Below are positions 11,501 to 20,000 of a stretch of 64,000 nt of DNA, in pieces. The notes beneath the pieces are model-generated. The model was not told the DNA's origin and did no database searches. It saw only the letters and a list, made by a program, of their open reading frames with translations. A program made the position numbers and the translations under genes. Origin of the DNA: Branchiostoma floridae (lineage: Eukaryota; Chordata; Leptocardii; Amphioxiformes; Branchiostomatidae); contig NC_049988.1 in NCBI RefSeq assembly GCF_000003815.2, forward strand, positions 8,281,763 to 8,345,762. Direction: 5' to 3'. Every line of letters begins with the position of its first letter. The first letter of the stretch is position 1.

Positions 11501-14184
11501 AGGGAAGGTAAATGTTCTGAATGTCATGCTTTGCACCACTGCTGTACATTCATGTAAAATGTGAGCAAATACGCTGACCCAACATGTGTGATCGATCACA
11601 AATTTATAATCAATTTTTTGGGCATGTGCAAAAGCAAATCTCAAGTAGCGTTAACTTGGATAAGATTTCTGGACGAAATTAATGACAAATCTAACTACAA
11701 ATCAAACGATGTTGGAACACGTCAGCACAGTAAAAGTTGGCGATGTTCTACATTTTGTATATCATTTTACTACACCCTTTATAAAGTTCAAATGACCACT
11801 CTCTTAGGACACGTGACCTTTAAAAACGTACTAAAACGATTGAACGCAAATGTTGACAGATCAATCAGAATTTTGCTCGATCGGGTGTCTGAACATTATA
11901 CTTCACGTCATTCTGTACAGCAAATCAGTGTGACATTCACAAGTCTTTGTGTTTGTACCTGGACCTTGATAGACGGTGTCCGGACCGCCCAGGATGGGAG
12001 GGAGGTTCGTAGGGTGAGGTTCAAAGTCAGGGATCGGTTCATCTGTGAACGAAACCGAAAATAGCGTCAGACATCATTTGTATATTTGTCGTGCGTCGCA
12101 CTTCAAGTGATCAATTTTCCTCTCATTATAAAATATGAGCTAACCTGCTTATTGACTCAATAGAATGTATAACACAAGACACGTATGACTACAATTTATT
12201 TGGGGGGACAATGCAAGTGCGTGAGAGAAACATGAGCATATAGCTAGTAGTGCTATTTTGGCCAAGATTTCTAGTCTCACTGTATTGTATTCTGCACAAC
12301 AGAGCTAATAACTTGAGTTCGAATCAACGTTTGCCGAATTTTGGACGTCTCTACCGCTTTCGTAAAGTTTGAATGACCGATTGCAATCACTTAGGGCGTG
12401 AGACATTTACAGTGATTGAATTAGCCTGGATGCCACACTATTTCCACGGACGATACAGCCCAAGGTTGATCAAGGCTTGGCTCTAGGGCCAACATGCCTC
12501 CAAGAACTACAGGAGGCCCCCTGAGTTAGACCCTGATAATAGATATCATCAAGTGAGATCGGGCTAGGGTCTAGTGTCCAGGCTGTGACTGAATGGAAAT
12601 GTTATAGATCAAACGGAATTTTTGCCTACTTTCCCCGCAGTGTAGCTCGTCCTCCCCGGTGTTACAGTCCTCATATCCGTCACACACCCAGCTCTGTGGG
12701 ATACAGCTGGAGTAGTAGGTGAAGGTCGTCTCACACTCGTAGTCACAATCATCTTTTGAAAAAAATTGAAGAAGTCAGAATTGAGGTGAAACATTATGCT
12801 TTTGTTTTTAAATAGATAGTAGTAGCTGGTTCAATGCTGCTTCGCTATGGGTATAGCCGAAAAAACACAGGGACACCCGTATTTTTTAGGTTTGACGCCT
12901 TAGACTAACACATTGACCATAATCCGACCGTATGAGGTCTTTTCGGACCCCATGTATATTCATATTTGCCATATTAACATTTTTCATTGGAGAAAAATTA
13001 CCTCTATTAATTTGTTTGTATACTTGTATATACAACATCTAATAATTTGTCACTGAGTTTTGCCCATTATTGTATAAGCTACTAGTATACGTATATATAT
13101 GAAGTTTGCGTTTGGATCCAAGATGCTATCGATATGGTAGCAAAAGGGGGTTTCTCCAAATTTTCTGCATAAATTATGATAAAGAACATCAATATCTGAC
13201 AAAATTTGTACATGGCAATGACAAAGAAAAAGAACCACCAGAAATATCTCTATGAGCAAAACAAAATTTGGTCCAAAAATACCGCATAAGGTCAGATTCG
13301 TCGTAAAAATGTAACAGTCGGATGAGGGTTAAGCTGCCCGGTGCACGGAGTCACAGACTTTACCTCACTATCCGAAATGACGAGTGAAAGCCCTCACATC
13401 CCAACTGGAGATGGAACCTAGATCCACCTTCAAGCTTACGCCACAGAGCCAAGAGGTAGAGGTTAATACCTCTATAATGCACACGGCGAAGGCAATACAA
13501 TCAACGAGTTTAGAACAATGTTCAACGCCCTTTTCCGCAATAGATAAAAGGACCACATTTTACTACATGTATATGCTGACAAAGTGTAACCCCTACATTG
13601 CAAATATTGGATAGTACATATCCATCCAAACATCTGCTCGGAGATTACGTCAGCCCTAAGGTGTAATGTAAAGTACCTCCGAGCATGGCCTGACGGGAGT
13701 CATGTTCCTTTCCAGGATCCAACGCGCGGAGTTCTTCCATGACGTCATTGATCAGCTTGAAAAAAATCATATAAAGAGTGCGTCAATCAAAAGACGATGA
13801 GAACATATTGAGAGCATTGTTAATATGGAGGTCATAAACCAAGAACTTATGATAACATTAGCAACTCTAACCATGTCCAAGGGTAGAAAATAAGCAAAAT
13901 ATCTTCATTACAAGGCGCGAGCTTGTAACGTTATGTACAGTGTGGTTTAGCTATGGAACAGAAAATAAAAATGCTTCTGATCTTGTTTTGTTCTAGTTAA
14001 AGTAGGGAGATAACATTTATACACAGATAAAAAAAAAATCTGAATATATCATAAGACGGACCTTTTTCTTTTGTTTCTCCGACTTTTCGGCCCCAGCGGC
14101 GCCCCCGCTCTTCTTCACCGGACTTCCCTCCAACACATGGGTTACCAGTACCACCACGGAGAGTGCAACTACAAACCAGCGCAT
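2582..14184 (-). CDS. Secreted LDLa-repeat protein with Pro-rich modules, 11 coding exons
   Basis: Exons (minus, 5' to 3'): 14184-14062, 13755-13677, 12752-12630, 12042-11959, 11351-11283, 6098-5985, 5733-5674, 5114-4980, 4273-4226, 3429-3190, 2895-2582. All have AG/GT borders; the total is 1389 nt, i.e. 462 codons plus stop in frame. The start [20 protein letters not shown] is a clear signal peptide. Exons 3, 6 and 8 each encode one LDLa module with six cysteines and the Ca-binding acidic pattern (CDGYEDC, CDGYPDC, CDDYPDC). Exons 4 and 5 are two related Pro-rich modules ending GGP-x-TVY-x-GPG. Exon 10 has four [12 protein letters not shown]-type repeats. The last exon is Lys/Ala-rich, probably helical. 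From exon 2's donor onward all exons are phase 1-1. No membrane segment is seen, so it is probably extracellular. LDLa modules bind ligands through Ca-stabilised acidic loops; the actual partner is unknown. A LINE and an exon duplication interrupt the locus. I do not recognise the full architecture. Confidence 0.85.
3247..3390 (-). repeat. Four coding 36-bp repeats ([12 protein letters not shown] units)
   Basis: Four tandem 36-bp units within the penultimate exon of the LDLa gene encode [12 protein letters not shown] followed by three [11 protein letters not shown](S/D) units. The units are nearly identical at DNA level, so they were recently homogenised or expanded. They make a Pro/Phe/Glu/His-rich extended segment. 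Confidence 0.9.
4755..4967. mobile_element. Fold-back MITE, family B, copy 1
   Basis: The element starts TAGTTCACCTTTATCC and ends with a degraded inverted version (GGTGAACTA). Internal arms are also complementary (GGTAACCTATATC against GATATAGGTTAC, and GGGATATCAAG against CTTGATATCCC). It lies in the intron between the third LDLa exon and the following short exon. A second member is at about 41022-41247. It encodes no protein, as expected of a non-autonomous DNA element. Confidence 0.75.
5177..5656. repeat. Three degenerate tandem units of ~165-190 bp in an intron
   Basis: Units begin GTTACATAGAAGATACTAG at about 5177, 5341 and 5529. Each contains CATTC(C/A)ACACTTTCTGT, then ATAATCTAAT-like and GATGCCAACAATGAC blocks. 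The left breakpoint of the 1.05 kb duplication around the LINE falls inside the first unit, so the downstream copy holds only part of that unit. Confidence 0.8.
5242..6288. repeat. Upstream copy of the 1.05 kb direct duplication
   Basis: This 1047-bp segment recurs at 9626-10674. By eye the only difference is that the upstream T near 5699 corresponds to CTG downstream (net +2). It contains an LDLa exon (6098-5985) and a 60-bp Pro-rich exon (5733-5674), both intact here. It abuts the truncated 5' end of the LINE. Confidence 0.9.
6289..9625 (+). mobile_element. 5'-truncated LINE with poly(A) tail
   Basis: The element begins abruptly inside the C-terminal part of an apurinic-type endonuclease (DVWRE..HP...FTW.R, then the RLDFFL block). 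It continues through reverse transcriptase and ends after AATAAA (about 9582) with a run of about 15 A. Arrangement and truncation are typical of target-primed reverse transcription. It is antisense to the host LDLa gene and intronic in it. The RT resembles the L1/Tx1-like group by its [10 protein letters not shown] and C-terminal CCHC-like finger, but I cannot place the clade exactly. The intact frame and tail suggest a young insertion. Confidence 0.93.
6465..9536 (+). CDS. LINE ORF2-like reverse transcriptase
   Basis: The protein copies the element RNA into DNA at a nicked target. The frame is open from the element's truncated edge at about 6288, so the first ATG at 6465 is only an internal Met. 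Residue positions counted from there: RT motifs lie at about 285-510, including LKLLYKNG and [31 protein letters not shown], then [12 protein letters not shown], where the usual F/Y of the [FY]xDD box is Val. A long C-terminal region follows with a zinc-finger-like C-x2-C-x7-H-x4-C segment ([17 protein letters not shown]). The upstream endonuclease is truncated, so this copy probably cannot move by itself. No stop or frameshift is seen over about 1,080 codons. Confidence 0.92.
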   Translation: MVKITTLHEGRGPGLWRFNNSLCQDKNYRNFLKQTVECIQNRYKEEDNRTLWELCKKGIKEKTIQYSKQKARLRSKCLQALEKELLVQETKLNNLDSESISEYNQTKERLEKFYEYKATGARIRARTRYYEEGEKSTKLFLNLERKNNKKHTITKLIGPNNQTTTDNDQILKQCKDFYKGLYTSRQVPDETVEEFLEKIDIPLTLTLEDIQILDKTPHDREFQNALSQMKTGKTPGSDGLTVEFYHTFWDIVGQLVINSISEGLEKGELSLSQRKAILKLLYKNGQENNIENWRPISLLNVDLKILSHVLANRLKPLLSKLINENQTAYIKGRCITQNIRLLLDVMTYTETENIPGILLFLDLRKAFDSVEWNFLFRVLEKYNFGYKYISWIKTIYNKCKSGVINNGWISDFFVLSRGVRQGCPLSAILFLFVTEILALYIDQNNDILGIKIRSDSDIKEVKISQVADDTTLLLGDEQSVHIAIESLSYFSKVAGPELNLNKTQAIWAGCWKFRKKEIPGISIPQTAIKSLGIYFGYDKKECEEKNWNNKVTKIENILNMWKSRALTLYGKVTVLKTLIMSQITYCATSLVVPENIIVKLNNLFYNFLWSGKRDKIKRTVVIAEYEKGGLRMVDVKSQIEALQASIIRRLMDNTSGDWKLIPRMYLNSLGNDFLILKMHFKNSSDSPCLKHIPLYYRKVILSWHKAGGGNVSEPLTPEEVKNHIIWGSSHVINHRSKKRSTTLYFKNWINSGIIYVRDLLDENNCINEKNILNKLKDKKDCLVEIYKVKNAIPRSWIILLNDIHCQSTEQCRQEFDYKKYTCKYLYNKLILDKIDSPHSLETWASTFDRNLESFQIPWIDRTIYFTTERKLSNFMYKLLHRILPCNNNLYKWKIIDSPLCNICKVTENEKHMFFSCARLENFWERVSRFLYVIKTNSNINNFEKCILGIPRKVRNSKAGNHILAIALYSIFKSWLLYKDKKCFSKTNCFTLFYRNLKNAIVTERNLSESRAGQKWGEIIPLVM
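9626..10674. repeat. Downstream copy of the 1.05 kb direct duplication
   Basis: This 1049-bp segment starts directly at the LINE poly(A) run and ends at 10674, where the fold-back, CCGG-rich element begins. It repeats 5242-6288 almost base for base. Together the two copies bracket the LINE exactly, as a target-site duplication would, but they are about 50-100 times the usual length. Confidence 0.9.
10058..10484 (-). pseudogene. Duplicated LDLa-gene exons; one frameshifted
   Basis: The downstream duplication carries second copies of the LDLa exon (10484-10371, 114 bp, intact, phase 1-1) and of the Pro-rich exon (10119-10058). The latter is 62 bp instead of 60 because T is replaced by CTG, so including it would shift the frame of everything downstream. 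Splice signals look unchanged. Skipping it and using only the LDLa copy would add an in-frame fourth LDLa module. Confidence 0.8.
10676..11136. mobile_element. Possible non-autonomous DNA transposon with GGTCC palindromes
   Basis: The left part is rich in AGGTCCAGGTCCGG and its complement CCGGACCTGAACCTGGACCT, forming a hairpin at about 10730-10792. The right part has ACCGGTTTTGTACCGGTAC and ends ATACCCAGCCCTA. Read on the minus strand it starts TAGGGCTGGGTATCGGTAC, a terminus style common in hAT-like elements. No clear target duplication could be assigned, so the superfamily is tentative. Confidence 0.45.
11283..12042 (-). repeat. Tandemly duplicated Pro-rich exon pair of the LDLa gene
   Basis: Exons 12042-11959 (84 bp) and 11351-11283 (69 bp) are both phase 1-1 with TTCACAG acceptors and GTACAAAC donors. 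Both start (D/G)EP and end GGP(D/E)TVY(Q/H)GPG. The surrounding intron and donor sequence is also alike, so an exon plus flanks was duplicated. The plus-strand open frames here are shadows. Confidence 0.8.
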
Positions 14185-14199
14185 GGTGGTCCCTCACAC
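14062..14199 (-). other. Signal-peptide exon of the LDLa gene, with its 5' splice context
   Basis: A minus-strand acceptor (TGTGTTTCAG) ends at 14200, so the exon starts at 14199 with 15 untranslated bases before the ATG at 14184. This means at least one non-coding 5' exon exists further upstream. A good donor (AAGAAG/GTAATG) on the minus strand with its exon end at 14774 is a candidate for it. Confidence 0.6.
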
Positions 14200-14774
14200 C
14201 TGAAACACATATCATCAACTTACTCACTAGCTATATCTACATACTAACTAGACTCATCAGGCAAAAGGGTTCCCTACGGGTAGTTTGCGTGCTTTTTTTT
14301 ACGACTAGCTCAATTCTAGTGGCGGTAAAAGATGAACCTTTGAGAGTTTAGACATAAATTTTGGCATGTAATCTATAGAGACATTTGTTATTATACAGGT
14401 GAAATTTCAGCTTCTTACAATAGTTTTAAAATTTAGATTTAGAAGAACTGATCTCCTGACAAGCTCTCATGGGCGTGGTCATCTTAAAAATCAACTCAGT
14501 TGCTTATAAAAATCTGAACACATTGAGAAATCTCAATCTCAAGAGGATATATTCTTGTATCTTTGTACCGAATTTTAACTCATTCAATGAAAGTTCAGTT
14601 CAGTTCGTTCATCCATCCGGTGACACTCATTCAATGAAAAAATGAGTTATAAAACCAGCGGCATTATTTTTTTTGAAGGCCCCTCGTATGTGTAACGTCA
14701 TCTTGCATTATCATGCACATGCTAGAACTGATGACAATTAGGTACAAGGATAAAATAATGACCAAGACATTACC

Positions 14775-17052
14775 TTCTTGGCTGTACAGCGAAGCGGTGT
14801 TCCTTGGACCTAGTGGATTCTGTTGTGCTGATGTCAGAATCCTGCCGTTGGTTGTGGTCCTCCTTTCACTGAGCCGGTTTTTAAAGACCAGCTTGTTCAA
14901 GAAGCGACAAGTCTTAAGTCCCAGGTAAACCTCTCGTCTTGTGAAGCGTCTTAAGTGCCAATTAAGGTTTCCACAGGTGAGCAAGCTTACCTGAAGGACT
15001 CTTTGAACTACAGACGAAACCATGGTTGGTAATCTTCAAGCCGTATACACCCATGTAGAGAAATACAGGTGTTAAAACATTTTCCAGTCTTAAGGAATAA
15101 CATACTTGGTCGCCATGGTACGTAATACATTATCCCCTAACGGTACCCTTTATCCTAACTAATTATATACAACAGACCGTAGAGATATACAGTAGTTCAA
15201 ACGCCATCGTAGTTGTCTAAGAGTCTACACTTTTCTGTGTGCCATACCATGTCTAAAAGGAAACTCAACAACACTCACTTCCTTTTGCTTACCTGGCCTA
15301 ACCTCCTCTTTTACGCACAATTCGTCATTGACAAGTTTTTTTCTTGACCTAACAAGAACAAATGAAAGGAAACACAGCCGAGAAGTTGCACTGGTGCTCG
15401 GATCGATGTACAAAGAACATTCCACACTAGTAGTAAAATGCTACTAATGAAAACTAGAAAGAGCGAAAAATGACAATCACGGTATACAGAGGCTTTATCA
15501 AAGCCTTCCTCTTTACTTCCAAAATCCTCGAGGACTCAGTAAAAAGGGGGTTCAAAGAACAAACTTTGCCTTATTCTTTTGTTCCTATGTCTTGTTCCAC
15601 TCCGAAAAAAATTGCTGCCTCGGAAACTTTTGGTGGTTTGTCATGACGTCATCATCTTACAGTTGTCAACACGCCCAAAAGAACAAAGGATTTTAAGAGG
15701 CCCTCTTCATCTACTTACGTTCCCATCTGTCCCTACGTAAGGCTCTGTTCATTTTGTTCTCATACCGCTTCGTCCTATTTCTGAGGTAAGAGAGGAGGGG
15801 TGAAAATTGGGTCAGGAATAAAGTCTTCCATTGATAGCATGTCCCGAATCTATGAATCTAGTCTTGTTCATTCTCACACACTTTTATCTGCTTTCGTACT
15901 CACACCCTTCTCTTTTCTCTCTGCCTCCCTCCCTCCCTATCACCCTTTCGTTTTCCCTCTCTCTCTTGCGCTGAGCATATAGATACATACTCTCCAAACA
16001 GAGGTTAGGCTTCGGCTGTTTTTTCAAGGTTTTAGTCGTTTTTATCGGGCTTTCTATTTTGTCATTTTTTTTTAAGCACGCCAGCCAAACCAATTAGGTT
16101 TTGACACAGCAAGATGAAATTAAAAAAAAGGGAGCCCGATAAAAACGACTAAAAAAAACCGTTAAAAAAACAGCCGGAGCCTAACCTCTGCTTGGGGAGT
16201 AATAGATACATATACGTCCAAGCCCCCTTCAAACCAATTTTGCAAAGATAAATCAATTACAGTGACGTTAGACGATTTGTACTCGTGGTCTAGCAAATAG
16301 TATCGTACATATTTCAAAGAATGCAACAGAAACATCTGGGTGAAACATTTGCGTAGTTATTTAATTTACTTAAGTACACTTCAAATTTCTCTGTATGGTT
16401 GTGCATATCGTGTGCTGTTGTTAGTTATACGCTCATCTACACGTGTCAAGATAAAACATATACATATAACTATATATATAAGTACGTATTTTAGCAGTGA
16501 GGATTAAGTATCCATATAACATTTTTGTAAAACATTTATAGAATTTGGTCCGATATAACATAATTTTCGTGGCAACTTCTTATAAATATGCCAAAACTTG
16601 CTTCGCTGTTTTGCATGATGAAAAAGTTAAATGCTCAAAGGTGGTCACCGAAAATTGACAGCTTCCAAATCTGGCTAGTGAACAAGGCAGATTTCTTTGG
16701 TTGTATAACCTTTCGTCGATGTTTAAAGGAGTGAGACACAAATTTGATTCGCACCGATATGTGAGTTAATGTTACAAAGATCTTTTTTCTCTATCTTATT
16801 CTTATCATTTACCCAATATAATAGTCACCACGGCGTGGGAGGTATAGACTTCCGACTTCCGGGCACCTTCGACCCACTCCTGGCGTCATGCATACTAATG
16901 ACATCAGTACGCGTCAAGAAAGTAGGGCAAATTCCTGAAAAAGGCGGATGGATACTGGCAAAATTACGATCTCAGTTTGAGTATTGGGTAGCTAGATTAG
17001 CTGTATTGCTATCATTGATCACCTCCACAGGAGGCAAATACACCACTATTCA
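14775..17052. other. Intergenic between LDLa gene and CROT; one MITE
   Basis: I see no confident coding exon. The stretch holds the probable 5' flank of the LDLa gene, a fold-back MITE at 15988-16201 and, at its right end, the presumed 3' UTR of CROT just below 17053. No clear AATAAA was found for CROT. Open frames here lack splice context or similarity. Confidence 0.45.
15979..16210. mobile_element. Mutator-like fold-back MITE, copy 1, with 9-bp TSD
   Basis: Element 15988-16201 has long terminal inverted repeats starting TACTCTCCAAACAGAGG on the left and TACTCCCCAAGCAGAGG on the right arm. Inner arms GTCGTTTTTATCGGGCT and AGCCCGATAAAAACGAC pair. It is flanked by identical ATAGATACA (15979-15987 and 16202-16210). 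Long TIRs with 9-bp duplications are typical of Mutator-like elements. No coding capacity. Confidence 0.85.
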
Positions 17053-20000
17053 TCAGTTGTTAGTGCTTGCAGACGTGGTTAATATTTCCTTCATATCTGC
17101 GAAGGCCTGACGCAGATTGCCGTATAGTTTCTCCACGCTGGTCTCGGGGTCGCTCTTCCACGCCGTCATGGCAATGGTGAATCTGTAACCACAACAGTGA
17201 AGAGATGTTTTAGACCATATCAGGACTGATTCATACTGTTAGTATAAGTAAGAAATATTTGATAAAAGCCAAACAATATAAGCTAAGATTAAGGAGACCG
17301 TTAACTTGACATTCTCTTATGTAGTGCCTAGCCCACAACATATCTTGGAAAGGCTCTGCTAAGCCGGGCTGAAATTTCCACTTTTGTGGCGTGTGGCCAC
17401 TCACTAGCTATCAGCCAATCAGAGAATTGCCTTAGTGTTTTCTTTAGGTAAAGCCAATACTCTGATTGGCTGGAAGCTGGTTAAAAGCCACGCCCACAAA
17501 AGTGGAAACCTCAGCCCGATTTAGCAGAGTCTCCCCAGGGTATGTTTTATAGGCCACAGGCGAGGCTCTGCGAGGGAGAATTCAACTCGAAGGTTGTCAG
17601 TAAACGGGTCCGAGTCAGAGGTATTAAACGACTCGTTAACCCCTACTTGGAAAGAACAACAGAAGACCTACACGTTTCGTATGAGAAAGGTTGGAAATAA
17701 GAATAAGGATGCACGGAGAACTTTTAAAAAATCACACTTCATGCAAAATTAATCCGCAAACCAGAAGTAAGACTACCTAAGTTTATGTCGTGGCTGATAT
17801 GCTACAAGGCCCATAAACGACAAGTTTCATTGGCTGTGAAATGATTTACAAAGATGACAAAATGGTTTGCGCAAGCGACAAAAAATGTCGTTGTGGGGCC
17901 TTCGAAGGGTGCACACAGTGTTAATCTAGACCTACCCACGAACAGTTCCACACATAATCACTGACTGTTTCAGTGGATAGTTTGTTTGTTTTGTTTTGTT
18001 TCGTCACGTTACCTATGCGCTTCAATCTTGTAGAAGGAGCCGTAGCCATGCTTCACCATGGGAGCACACGCCCCAGGACAGGGGGTATAACCAACAATAC
18101 TGGTGGACAGGACAAAGTTACCGCCACCCCCGCTAAAATAAACATTTACACAGACAGACAAAGAAAAAATAACAAACAAAAACATGAACGAAAGAAGCAG
18201 GAGTCATGCGTATGCTTGTACCGAGTCTGAAACTTCAAGATGGCGACCAACAAAAACATGGGTGCCAAAATGTCACAGTGGTAAGAATTAATCATTACTT
18301 TGATATAGAATCTTAAGAAAATGTCTTAATCAATTTGGCATAAGCCGATATGTTCTTTATTACCTCTACAATATCAATAGAAATTATGTATTGTCGAGAG
18401 TAAAATTGTACTGAACCATTATGAGGTATCAGACACGGTATGTATGGCGTGCGTTTCGCGCTTGACACGCACACGTACGAGCAACATGTACATACACAGC
18501 CAACATACACCCCCATTTAACCCCTTCCTTCAGCAGGTAAAAGTAGTACAATGGGGGTGACATGAATGGCTGTGGAATCACAATATCGATCATTGACCTG
18601 TCATTGTCGATTTTGTAGAAAGATCCGTAGCCGTGAGGCACCATGGGAGGAACATTCCCCAGGGGAGTGACATTATATCCCGTCAGGCTTGTCGACAAGA
18701 CGTAGTTTCCGCCACCTCCACTGTTAGGAGAGGACGTCATCAGGACAAAATCACAGCAATCAAAATTTTTGTATGGCAAAAGCCTGCAGACACTGAACGA
18801 TAGCATCTTCATGTGGCAATATAACAATAGTGGTCTATGAAAGTTACGTCTTTAACAACTGAATTTAGTATAATAATATATAAAATTAATACAGTTGCCA
18901 GGGATTCTATCGTTTGACTGTTAAGAACTTAACAAAATATCAAAATATTTTTGAGAGTGATAATTCTCTTATTTCATGATTCTATTACGAGCACACTAAA
19001 AAAAGACACAGTGCGGAAGAAGTACCTTTTGACGTAGGCTGGATCAGTGAAGATGGCCGGCATGGGCAGGCCGTTCTGCATGGCGAGGATCTGCAAACCC
19101 ATCAGGTGACGGTCGATTCCTGGAAAATATGATGGTGTGAAGGGTGGTGCTCATCTCTTTTTCTTAGACCTTGGACCACACAGCCTTGGACCGTTCAAGC
19201 ATAGACATACAAAAATAAGTATGCTCCGTAGCTACAGCAAATGTAAATTACTAGTATACATACACAGAAGTAAGCTGTAATTCTGTGGTACACTATAATG
19301 ACTGATAGATACTAGTATACAGAAAAGATGGCATAACAGACTGAGTGCTTTTAGAAATATATAGAGCAAAACCTTAAAATAGAAATAAAATTGCTTTAAC
19401 TGCTCATTTGAATTATGTTTTTGATTTATTAGTATCTAAAATACCTACAGTAAAAGTTATTGGATTGAGTCGACCAGGAGTGCGCGTATGTGGTGATTTT
19501 CATGGTCTTATGCAGTTACACAAATCAGAAGTAACTTTCAGACGATCGTTTATCATGTTACCATTCCCGCTCTTGGCCTCCTCCATGAGTTCCACGTGTT
19601 TCTTCAAGGCCCGGACCATCAGGTCCTTCTTCTCCTCAACCTGCAATGTAAAAATACTGCTGTTTAGCGCTGAAATAGGAACAGCAGAAATATTCCACAG
19701 CATAACAACGTATGTAACGTGATAACTTTTTTTTTGTGATGTTTACCTGACGGTGTTTTCGTCAGCCTTTCATGCCATGGGCCCTCTAACACTACTAATG
19801 TTTGGTGAAAATTTAGAAGCAATACAATAATCGAAGCTGTGATTTAATGACTAACCGTGGCTTTCTCCTCAGTCATGACCTTGCACCACTCCACCACCTC
19901 CTGTGTGCAGGACCGGACCGTCTCCGTGCGCCCGTGGTAGAACTGCCGCGTCATGCCTGTCTCATACGCAGGGGCTGGTCTGTAAGAAGGACAATTCACT

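Noticed and set aside
11269-12064. Plus-strand ORFs with CVCTWS/CVCTWT starts
   Set aside because: They are antisense readings of the two Pro-rich LDLa-gene exons, including their splice donors.
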